Assembly (NCBI GenBank): GCA_963662175.1
Contig: OY759216.1
Span: 53,523,087-53,587,086 of the forward strand
Source of the DNA: Aradus depressus
Lineage: Eukaryota > Arthropoda > Insecta > Hemiptera > Aradidae
Length of the DNA stretch: 64,000 nucleotides
Direction: 5' to 3'
The notes beneath the pieces are model-generated. The model ran no database searches. It was not told the origin of the DNA and worked only from the letters and a program-made list of their open reading frames with translations. Shown here in pieces: positions 50,619-61,400 of this stretch (within the stretch, counting starts at the first letter, position 1; each line of letters starts with the position of its first letter). Both the position numbers and the translations under genes were made by a program.

Positions 50619-50689
50619 AGTTTTTATTTACATGACAGAACCTCGAATTCCTTCCACATTACATTTAAATAATAATAAAAATGAAATAA

Positions 50690-50905
50690 AATAAGCATAA
50701 GCAGCAGTCTTTCAGCTCGAGACTTCTCGAAACACCCCCGGTTCTATGTCATGCTCATACCTTCAACTTAATGGAGACAGGGGATGCCGCGGAGGTTCGC
50801 GTGATCCCTCACAGCCCTCGCGCCGCCAGTGGAAGGAAAGGAGAGCTGAGGAGAGAACCGGGTCACCATCAGCACTCCCTAAATATTTTTGCTAAATTAT
50901 AGTAG
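50690..50905 (-). mobile_element. LINE 3' UTR fragment
   Basis: Minus strand matches the 3' region after the RT fragment at 52360 (gggagtgctg.tgatgacc; ccattaagttg.agg; gaaccgggggtgtttcgag). GC-rich against an AT-rich background. Confidence 0.6.
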
Positions 50906-50999
50906 CAGGTCTCTCGGCCAGCGCCGCCTCAGTCTTCGCGGGAATTATCTGAAAGGGCATGGGATGACAAGATCAAGAAACTCCGGTGAAAACTCCACA

Positions 51000-52340
51000 T
51001 CCAATTTCTGACAGATTACTTGGTATAATTGGGGTAGTAAAAGAAAACAAATCAGTGATCTTGGAAGTACATTGATATTGGCGATCAATCATCGTCAATG
51101 TACTTCCTCAGGTCGAATTAATCATCTATGTTTTCACTCTCTCTGAAACGAATTCTTCGGTAATGTGCAACAATGAGCTGCGAGGAACCTTCGTCCAATT
51201 ACATGACTTTCACTTCTTTTTTTTCCAATTGTACTTTTAACAATTTTTCTCTCCTTTATTTGAATTTGAAACTTGCTGTAATGATGATGTTGAATGTTAA
51301 ATAAATAAATTCAATAAGAGGCAAAAATAGATAAAACTCAATTTATTCATTATTCATATTCAGGATCAGTGAATAAATTTATTTTCTTTATTTTTCCTTC
51401 AACTGAATTTATTCCTCAAGACTTAGCACCAGGATTACATGTTTTCGACGTAAAAACCAATGCAAGATCGTCAGGACGCAAAACACATTGATCATCCATT
51501 TATTCATGTGTGTCACTGATTAACAGATTGATACATGGCATGACCGCAACAAGTTATTTAAATGATAAAATAATTAACATACGAGTAAACTCAATAATAA
51601 CTCGGTTATAAAATGAATAATAGTAAGTTCGTAGGCATTATACTCCACTCTTGTTCTCAATTACAGTTTTGTGCCTATCTCTATGAAAGAACTGGCTCAT
51701 GGGACTGATTTGTATAACATTTTTTTGTGGAATAGACAATATTTCGAAAATAAGTTTGTTGTATTTATCTAATACAAGTTTCCACAGTCCGCTTTTGGTG
51801 TATGTAATGGACTGAAGATAGATGGACATTGTTACGTGTTCATAGGGATTGGTACATGTTAACAGACATGTTCTGGTTAACAAGGCTGTACACAGCAGTA
51901 ACAGGATACATTGTTCCGAACTGTTTGTTAGGCCAGAAGAGACATATCGTATTTGGGGATGGAAGCATCCCTTAATCAATGTTAAAATACGGTGTCTCTA
52001 GCATACTTCATACGAATCCACTTTATATCAGATCAAGTCTTACAGATATTGAAAACTCTTGTTATTGTGGAAATTGTTTACACACTCAATCCTATTTTTC
52101 ATAGTTCTACTTTGCAATTCAGTTTGCTCGCTTTTCTTCTTAATTTTTGAAATATTGTCTATACCATAATTAGTGGGCCGCCATTCCCCTGAAATATAAC
52201 ATATAGGTCTATCATACCTCTAGATTGATGAACCAATTTCCTAAAGTCAAATAACTGCAGTATATATGAGAAAATATAAATATGTGGTGGGAAGATATAT
52301 ATTGTTTCCTGTAATTTCCATATCGTTGAAAAACTAGGAA
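51000..52340. other. intergenic stretch, nothing firmly recognised
   Basis: Contains scattered AT-rich sequence and a piece (gtggaatagacaatatttcg at 51729) resembling the flank of the ribozyme repeats. No gene. Confidence 0.4.
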
Positions 52341-52374
52341 ATTTAGAAAGAGAAATATTTTGGTTTTAGGGTTT

Positions 52375-52950
52375 GAAATTAAGCCATCTAACATCAAGAG
52401 TATCCAGTCCTTCCAATCTAAGATCCTAAGAACAATTGTCGATGCACCCTTCTATGTGTCCAACCTTACCCTCCATAATGACCTTAAAATCCCCTATGTT
52501 ATTGACCTCATCAAATCCCGCTTCTCCAAATTCCACTCTAACCTTTCTTCCCATGTCAATCCAACTGCTCGACTCTTGTCATCCCATTCCCATCCAGACA
52601 ATCCCCCCCGAAGACTAAGGTGGCGCTGGCCGAGAGACCTGCTACTGTAATCTAGCAACAATATTTTGGGAGTGCTGGTGATGACCAGCTTCTCCCCTCA
52701 TGTAATCCTCTTACCTTCAACTCTCCTCCTTCTTGGCCTGCCTCCACTACTGGACAGTGATTGGCGGGGCGAGAAGGCAGGGGGGATCACTCGAGCCCCC
52801 GCGGTCTTCCTTGCCCCCCCATTAAGTTGGAGGGATGCGGATGACAGAGAACCGGGGGTGTTTCGAGGGGTGTCAGAGTTGAAGGACTTTCGTGTTGATT
52901 TTATTTTATCTTTATTATTATTGTTTTATGTTATGTTTATTATTATTTAA
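52375..52950 (+). pseudogene. LINE C-terminal RT-region fragment and 3' UTR
   Basis: The frame carries IKSIQSFQSKILRTIVDAP, YVSNLTLHNDLKIPYVIDLI and ends PPRRLRWRWPRDLLL at 52650, homologous in layout to the C-terminus of the LINE at 34801. The GC-rich 3' UTR continues to about 52890. The RT core is absent (5' truncation). Confidence 0.75.
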
Positions 52951-53049
52951 ATTTGCAGAGACCATTATTATTTTATTATGTATGTGAATATGTTGTCGCG
53001 AGTTGAGTGTGGGTGAGTTCGGGAACACGCCGAGACAATCGATTTGTTG

Positions 53050-53425
53050 TTGATGAACTACATGAGGCAGTAAGCAGTTGGGCACCACGCGGGGTGGACT
53101 GAGTTGGTTGAGTTGGCGGTTACCACGCGGGTATAAAGTGAGTCGTCTCTTAACAACGAGAGGGACCAGTTGGTCGCCACGCGGGGTGGACTGAGAGTCT
53201 GGGTCGAGCCAGCACGCGGTGTGCGGAATGGATTCGTCCTTATTACCACGCGGGTATAAGGTGAGTCGTTAGTTACCATGCGGAAGTGAGTTGTTTATTA
53301 CCACGCGGGTATAAAGTGAGTCGTCTGTTACCAAGCACAGTAAGTGAGTGACTTGTGTAGTTCCCACGCGGTATGGGACTTATTATTGAACAACTGACTT
53401 TGTGTTCGTTACCACGCGGTTTTGT
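53050..53425 (+). repeat. minisatellite with ACCACGCGG core
   Basis: The motif accacgcggg(tata) recurs about ten times (53076, 53123, 53176, 53245, 53300 and others), joined by gtgagtcgt and ggtggactgag segments. Locally GC-rich. It may be part of a longer element (about 52990-53503), since that stretch runs TGTTG...CAACA like a solo LTR, but no convincing target duplication is seen. Confidence 0.6.
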
Positions 53426-53509
53426 AATAAGGGTGTTGACCAAATAAATATATCTGTTGCTCTACTCTAAGTTCTCATTAACCTGTACCCAAATCCAACA
53501 GTATATATA

Positions 53510-54570
53510 CATTTATATATGTATTTTACCTATTATTTTGTACATAATCATATGCTTTCGTTGTATATATTTTTTATTATATAAACATTTAAATGTATAT
53601 AATGTTTAATATCATTCATCTTTACTTATAGTTTATGCTGATTGTAAATATTCAAAATATTAAGGGTTTGAAATACTGGACGAAAATGAATAAAAACGTT
53701 TTTCCTCCCGAAACCTGATCTAATCAAATTACCTGAAGTAATTTCTTGAACTCAGCCAACTGGGCACTGAGAGTACTCCTTGACGGTCCTACTAGACTAC
53801 ATAATAAATAAAAACTTTTTACTTCTTAAGTGTGACACAAATCAAAACGTTTTGGTAAAGAAAATAGAGAAAACTCAGAGAGGGAAACACAAAAATATCC
53901 GTTCACGATTCTAAATTATAATCTCTGTTTTTTAATGTTTATTAATTTATTTTCTATTAATTTCAGTTACTTTGTATTTATCTTTTTCTTTTTCTTTAAG
54001 AGTTATTCAAAATTTACACTTAAGCAGTAGCATTGTCTTTAATTTAACTAATTATTTTTGATTTGTATTTAGTGTATAAGGGTAATGGTTAAGGATCCTT
54101 ATTGTATAATTGTACCTCTGTAAATGCGACTGTTATAATAAACCCTTCTTCTTTCTTGTTCTACGTACCTATATTGCATAATGTTATTATCATATGGTTG
54201 AGATGATTTGCATTCTTCACACTGGCCCATGAATTAATTATAACTATTATATAAGAAAGATAGGATATAATAAATAAACAGATAGAAGCTATCTGAGGCC
54301 AGTGATACTGCTACAAGACGATAGTCTAGTGTGAGTTCAGTGACGAGGTACATAACAATCCACCGACTGGAGTTTCTTCAGATATAAAGGTGAACCACAG
54401 TTTCTTACGTTACATATTAGCAGATAGAATGATCCCAGTAACTGGCCGCCATCTTCTAATTTTCTCAGCTATGCTATGATATGTTGAGTTTACACCGGAG
54501 AATTCACGAAAACCTACTTCTTCAGAACGAATTAATCAAAGATTGTTGGAAAAATATAAAGAGAAACATA
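53510..54570. other. intergenic AT-rich DNA, no gene seen
   Basis: No supported coding frame, RNA gene or element boundary. Confidence 0.4.
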
Positions 54571-54589
54571 ATTAATATTCTCTATTTCA

Positions 54590-54640
54590 TAAATATATGG
54601 GAGTACTTTCGGTATTGCTACCATCTTCAGTCACGACTTA
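54590..54640 (-). ncRNA. hammerhead ribozyme motif, palindromic stem III (AGUACU)
   Basis: Minus strand: GTGACTGAAGA, hairpin TGGTA-GCAA-TACC, GAAA, AGTACT, cleavage base C, then CCATATAT. Core bases are intact; the stem II loop is a stable GCAA tetraloop. Confidence 0.6.
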
Positions 54641-54662
54641 AACACACAAATATCAGTATTTG

Positions 54663-54712
54663 TTAAGTCGTGGCTGAAGATGGTAGCAATACCGAAAGTG
54701 TCTCATATATTT
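54663..54712 (+). ncRNA. hammerhead motif, stem III altered
   Basis: CTGAAGA (54674-54680), hairpin TGGTA-GCAA-TACC, GAAA, then GTGTCTC where the sister arm has GTACTCC. The core is kept but the self-complementary stem III is broken. Confidence 0.5.
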
Positions 54713-55049
54713 TGTAAAATAGAATACATTTTTTTAAAACACATATTTTTCTTTATATTTTTGTATTGAGTCTTTCACAATATCTCTGGAAAAAAAAAAT
54801 GTATGTATAATTAAGTTTGTTTGTTCTCGTTGTTAAGTTGGTTCTCCCTTCAAAATCGACTGTTTTGGCGAAAAATCTATAAATGTCTTACATAGAAGCA
54901 TCTGAATGCTGATACTAAATGTACTTTTCATTACATCGGATGTTATTACGGGCCCCTCTTCTCTGGGAGGGAGAGAAAAAACTTAGTTGATGAATTCTTG
55001 CTGGGGAAGTACATTGTCGCTGATTTACTCACGACTCTTCTTAATATAA

Positions 55050-56570
55050 TATTACTTTGAATTGACTTTATTTCAAAAATAAAACTTTATTTACTTTCCT
55101 TGACTCTAAGTTAGTTAAGTAAAGGTTTAGGTAAGTCAACATGACTTTTGTCCTATGATTTTAATGATGCTAATTCTATTATTTATTCATTCAACTTTTA
55201 GTTTCATAATCAGTTCAACAGTAGTAGCTGTTATTTGTAACTGTTATTTTGAAGTAACAGTGACAAGTGGTAGCAGCTACATAGAAATAACGCTTTTGCC
55301 CATCTCTAATTGGAACCACCCATAGTCTGGAATAGGATACTTTAAATCAAAATTAAACATTCAATGGGATATTAAATCACATTATTTTTCAATGATTTTT
55401 TTCAAAGAACTACAAAACGGTACAGCTCCATTCGTTTTTATTTCTATTTATTTCTTGGCAAAACAAAATATTTTTCGTCAAATATATTCTGTATAAGAAG
55501 CAATAGGATAGAAAAACTAAAACCACTTTTGTAATAAATCTAATTTCGCAGATTGAATGATATAAATATTTACAAATTTCATCTCAGTTCCAAGTAAAAT
55601 AATTACAAATCTAGAACTGTGGTGTACAATGTGATACTAAAACCATAAAAATTGTGTAAATGATAGTAAAGTGTTTTTACTTAAGTAAACGAAATTTTAT
55701 TGTTCAAGTGGACTTATTTTTGTGTTTATCTTCACATTAACATTTGAGTTTATTTACCATGAACACAGACAATGAACAATTGGTGAATTGTTAACAAAAT
55801 ATAATAAATAATAGCTTCTTAAAAACATTGTTGTTGATGACTATTTGTAGTTTGTACTGCATTAAGTAATAATGTTGGTAGAACTGAGGTTTTTAAGTAG
55901 GTCAAAGGATAACATCACAAAAAACATTCAGCAGCTAAGCCATAATAATATCGTTCTCGTTGGAATTGGACAAATCGCAATTTAATTTAGTTGTGTCCGG
56001 TACTAATTAGTATGTATTAACACACTCTCTATATAGTTCATACGAATTCTTGTTCGTTAATTATTATTATATAAACAAAAATATGCTACGAATATGTGTC
56101 TATTGGAAACATTTCAGAAAATTATCGGAGAAAAGTGCAACTATTGTGGCAAAGTTTCAAAAGCAACAGGGTATCACTTAGGATCTAAGTTGTCATCTTG
56201 AGAGTTTACAGCAGAACTTGGTACAAAGGCGTACTATAAAGTGGGAAAAGTCCAAAGAGGGAATGGAAGATTGGTATGTACAAAGGTGGTTGGTATACAT
56301 CACATTTATTTTACTTTTTCTTTCTCTCTCAAGACATTTATCATACGAATATTGTTTGATTTACTCTCCACATCATGATATTGAAATTGAACCATTGATT
56401 TAATAAGAAAGATGATTTGTGATCAACCATGGTGTACTTCGATGCTCATCCTCAGTCTTTAAAATCCCTGCTGAAGATCTGGCTCAGTATTTTTGACTGG
56501 TTAGAGATCAATACCTGTGATAACCTCTTGCCTATGTCGGGTTCAACTTCCTCCATCACATCAGACAAAT
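55050..56570. other. intergenic AT-rich DNA, no gene seen
   Basis: No coding frame with family resemblance, no clear repeat boundary. Confidence 0.4.
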
Positions 56571-57053
56571 TTTACTTCCACAGTTATACAAAGTATAGGG
56601 GAAGGTATGTAATCGATCAGAAATTCAGTGTTCAGTTTTTACCGAAATTTCATGCTTTCCTGACCCAAAAAAAAAAGTTTGAGAATCACTCGCAATGTAT
56701 TTCAGCAGCACTAATTAATTAAGTTTCCGCTCTCCCTCTAAAACCAATCAACCGTTTTGGCTAAAAATCAATAGTTGACAGAGGGACTTGTGAAACCTCA
56801 TTCTAAATTTCGTGTTGATTCATTTATTATATCAGCAGTTATGAGGGTTTTTGAATTGAGCCCCCTTCTTCCAGGGGCGTAGCCAGAATTTTGAGGAGGG
56901 GGGGCAAAGTTAGGCTACGAGGGTGGGGGGTATAGACTCCCGGGGACTCAGCCCGCAGTTTCTGTGGTTAGCGTTGCAGACTTTTTGTTATTAATTTGGG
57001 AGACTCGGACCTCTAGAAGCTCCCCCTGAGGTAAACACTGACTGTAATACTTA

Positions 57054-57204
57054 AGTTGACTTTACATGAGCAGCAAAAATGCAAAGCGCAGCAAATGCAG
57101 TGGTTTCTGTGCTTTTAGAATTAAATGACTCACAGCCAATAGCGTGCATTCGCTGCTGCTGCGCTTTGTATTTTTACTGCGCACGTAAAATCAGCGTTAA
57201 GAGT
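57054..57204. mobile_element. small MITE flanked by TTAAG
   Basis: The left end (gactttacatgagcagcaaaaatgcaaagcgcagc) and the inverse of the right end (gattttacgtgcgcagtaaa...tacaaagcgcagc) form imperfect terminal inverted repeats of about 40 bases. TTAAG is found on both sides (57050 and 57198), consistent with a TTA/TAA-type duplication. Confidence 0.5.
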
Positions 57205-58173
57205 ATAAAGTATAACATAAATGACGATTTTGAGCGAGGAAATGAAATGATCGAATTCATATATATTTAAATAAATGTAATATGACTTGTTTTGTACATG
57301 TACATTTATTCAACAGCTGATTGCTGATTTAGGAATCAGACGCACGGGAAATTTGAAGATCCTATTGGTATTGCAAGCAATCCATTTGTAATAAAAACGA
57401 TGTTTTTTGTTTAAGTAATTTTTATCTTGGTTTTTTGCTCTGCCTTCTTCTGATCCCCTCTTCCATTCGCGGAAAATTAAAATGTGTCGTTCTTATGGGG
57501 TTTTCAATTTACATATATGCACACACATATAGACAGTGTGGAACTTTTATTTTCCATTTTCGGAATCAGTCGGAAAACATGAAATTCCGAGGTAAAATTT
57601 TCTAAGCTAACTTCTCCTCGTACAGCTGTGGAAGTAAACTTTCCTAGCTGTGTGTGTGTGTGAACACGACAACTCTATCAGGGGCTCAACTCCAGTTAGA
57701 GTACGTGAAATTTAAAGAGGTTTCAGAAATTCCTGAGTAAGTCACTTATTGAGTTTCAGCCAAATCGATTTATTGGTTTCAGAGGGAGAACCAAAAGTTA
57801 GTTAAGCAATTCGCGCTGGCAAAGTACATGGCTGGTATTTCATCGACGTTTTTTTTTTTAATTAAAAAAATTAATTGTGGTAGTTATGCGTATTTAATGA
57901 ACAGAAAAGATCTATTTATTTTAGGATAACAAATGGTTGAAACAACACGTCTTGTTACCCCATTTCGTTTATGAAGCTGTCTCATTTTAATTCACTTCTT
58001 ATTCGAGGACCAACTAAATTAGAGGATCCAAATCGCAATAATGGAAATTTGAAATCTGGTTATCACTTAAACCACTTTTACAGATAATAATAATAGGATA
58101 TCAATACTATAAATATTAATAATAATAATAGGAAAACTCGTACTGATAATTTCTCATGTGATTGTTTCAGAGA

Positions 58174-58405
58174 ATGGGAGTAGTACCACTTCTCGTTGTC
58201 ATCCTGGTGTCTTCAGTGAACTCCGCAAAGATTCTCGGCTTCTTCCCGTTCGCCTTCAAAAGTCATCAGAATGTGTTCGCTCCCATCCTGACGGCCCTTG
58301 CCGACAAAGGACACGATGTGACTTACATCACACCAAGGGCCCCCAGTCTCAAGTCGCCACGGCTTCAAGTTGTTCTCATGAATAACTATTTCGAGAAATT
58401 GGAAG
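58174..58405 (+). CDS. UGT-3 exon 1
   Basis: The acceptor attgtttcag ends at 58170, then aga precedes ATG 58174. The exon encodes the signal peptide and KILGFFPFAFKSHQNVF, and ends gaa g|gtaag in phase 1. Confidence 0.88.
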
Positions 58406-61400
58406 GTAAGATAATAAAAATTCGTCTGAATCATTTGCAATGTATTTTTTCACCACAAATTAATCAATTAACTTTTCGCTCTGCTTCTAAAACCGAGACA
58501 GTTTTGGCTAAAAATCAATAGTTTTCTTGTACAGGGACTTCTGAACCTTCATACTGAATGTCGTGTAATATTCCCCTTCCCTTTGGCCGATTTGACTGAA
58601 AATAAACAGGTTGCGTTTTCATGGAGTACTCACATAAGCACGCACAGACACAAATAGGAACTGTTTTTTTTTTTTCATTTTTGAAAAGAGATTGACGGAA
58701 AACGTGAAATTTGCGTAAAAACAGCACAGAATTTCTACTTATTAAGTAACCTTTCCTAAACTTCTTATAACTGGGGAATTAATAAATCCTATTTTCCTTG
58801 CAATCAGATTTTTGTTTACTCTCCACAAATTGAATTCTTTATCCTAGGAGCTTTATATTTAATAATAATTTTATATACTTTTACATATTTTTTCTTCTTC
58901 ACATATACAAAGTATATATTATTTACTGTAGAGTTATTTAGTTATTATGACTCATGCCCGGACTTTAACTACAATGTCATATCCCTTACTACCAGAGCGC
59001 TCTTTCGTCACTCTGTTGTACATGATCCCGATTCTACTATGGGAGTCCTATCTTTTGCCTAACTATTACTGTAGATATACAAAGTAATGTATTGACACGA
59101 CATTTTAATATGTAGATATAATCTCCCACCTTAAGAGCTGGGGAAGCACACGATTTATGTGAATTAGTATAATATGTATATAGTATTTATGTGATTCGAA
59201 CGCGAAACCCAAATAGATGAATCTTATAACCACTGCGTTATCCAAGGCCATGTTAGTAAGATTATAACATTATTAATTCATAATATGAACATTTCATCAA
59301 TAACTGCATTTTTAACAAGATGACCTTGTTTTTATATAATTTCCTGTTCTTTTTTTTTATTATTTACTGAAAGACTGTTTATTTTCATGATAATTACTGC
59401 CCACTGTATATTGTATTATTATTTATTTAGCAGTTAATTATTCCACTAAGTTAACAAAGGGTTGCTTCGCATCGTCTCCTTACATAACATTTCTTGCGCG
59501 ACGAACACACTAAAAAAGCATTCGGTTCATGGGACAAATTTCTTATTTTCCTATTGAGTTTCGGCCATGATGTGACCCGTGATACATTTTCGACACGGCT
59601 CCGTATTGTTATTGTTTATTTAGTAGTTTTACGATCTTATTAACTATTATTTTTTGTGATGAGCAGTGACATTGGAGCAAAACACAGTGTCAGTGTTATT
59701 ACTGTGACAAATAAAACTATTATATGTATATATTGACAATAACGTCCGTAAAATTTTTTATTTTTTGTGAATATTTGTACGTTTCTTGAGGTTAGTTTTT
59801 TTTTTTTCACTCCGCCTAAGACGTCGCTGGCCTCGCGATCTTCATTGAATAGATAACGAGACTGTCTAAGGGGTGTCAACACTGGCTGGTTTCTCCCATT
59901 AATTGTACATATTTATTTCCTATTCACTTCTACCTATTGTAAATTTTGTACAGATTGTAGAATAAAAAAAAATTCCTATTACATTTTTCGTTCCAGATGG
60001 ACATCTGCCATGAAAAAATCGACATAAAGGAATTATGCATCCTCTCCGTAGCATGTTTTATAATACAGATAGGGTTTAATATACCGTATTTTATTAACCG
60101 TAGGTCTTTAGATGAGGTCTCGACCGAAAACTATAAACGTATCCTCTTCTTTCTACCCGAACCACTCCGCCCTCCCCTCCACTTCTCTTCTCTCTCGGTA
60201 GTGGGAGAAGCACTCACCCCTCCTTAAGTCCCTTGAGCCTGCGATCCCAGTTTTCTTAATTCGTACTTTTTCCTGTAACTTTGTCACGGGAACGTGTCGC
60301 GAACATTGTCTCTTCAATAAGCTGCTATTATGTTACAGACAGAAATCCCACACTCCACTTATGAAACGATACACTCCAGCATTGATTCATCCCTCTCCTT
60401 ATCTTCCCAGGATTAACGCTATTTATCACTTTCCTTGCAGAGAGGGTTGACTTCAGCACTCTGGGCTCCCTGCCAATACCGTTCATCTCCAATAGGTTCT
60501 CAACGGCCGCCTATCACTCCCAAGAAGACATGTACGGGGACCCGGCCGTTCAAGCTATGATACACTCCAACCAGACCTATGATGCTCTCATCATAGACTC
60601 GTCCTTCGCACAGGAGGCGGTCTCCGCTCTGGTACATAAGTTTGACTGTATCACCGTCGATATCGCAACCCATGGCGACTGTTCTTGGGTTAATGAAATG
60701 GCAGGTAGGAACTTACATGGATCATTACTAATGTATTAACCAGCATTTGATAACATGATTATATAAGGCATTTATCTAAGTTAGGTCTGACGGGTAAAAT
60801 TCATCCTTGAAGTAGGTCAAACGGACAGGGGATAGAGAGGGTGGCAATGTTCAGCTTTGTACAACAATATCGGGAGCTTTCTTATGTAAACAACAGGGAT
60901 ATCACCCTCGCAACTATCTAAGGACAAGACTTCAAAAGATTAAAAAATGTTAGAAGATGCATCACACAAAAACATTTCAAAATGCAATTCTCTCATATGG
61001 CACCAATTACGATGGTGGCTTTTTACTGTAATGAAGTCCTTTTCTGGACTCGAGATTGCATTGTATCACCCAGAACCTAACCCTGGCCTTCGCAAAACGA
61101 AGGGTATTCACAGATCCTAAGCGTAATTCTTTCTCTATGGTTCTAAAGTATACAGCTCTATGGGAAAGTTTCATGCAGATCCGACCGTATTTTTCTCATT
61201 AAACTACTATTTCACTTGACACTGAATCTTTAATTCAATAGATATTCTCGAAAAAAGGTCTTAAGATTGTATCCAAAAACAATTACATCGATGGATATTG
61301 GGGAAGTCTAAAAATTCACATTTCTTATTATTTAACTTTTTATTAGAATGCCAAAAAATAATTTAATGAAACGGAAGGTTCTCGTCTAGGTTTTCCTGAC

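Larger units (their letters stand above)
50368..50665. mobile_element. fold-back element with hammerhead motifs on both strands
   Basis: Arms of about 140 bases: aatgtggaagaaattcgaag...ggccaacgtttcggaaacta...cttcagggcattataatgac and their reverse complement at 50535-50665, almost meeting at the centre (cacaaactct). One ribozyme motif per arm, pointing outward in the sense of each strand. Confidence 0.85.
54570..54790. mobile_element. fold-back element with two hammerhead motifs
   Basis: Arms meet at acacacaaatatcagtattt: left arm ttcataaatatatgggagta...cttcagtcacgactta, right arm taagtcgtggctgaagatgg...gtctcatatattttgt. The right flank continues ttttcttta...ttgagtctttcacaatatct, shared with 16.3 and 30.0 kb. 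Confidence 0.8.

Noticed and set aside
52990..53503. Possible solo LTR (TGTTG...CAACA)
   Set aside because: No convincing target duplication and no second copy in the window; kept only as a remark with the minisatellite.
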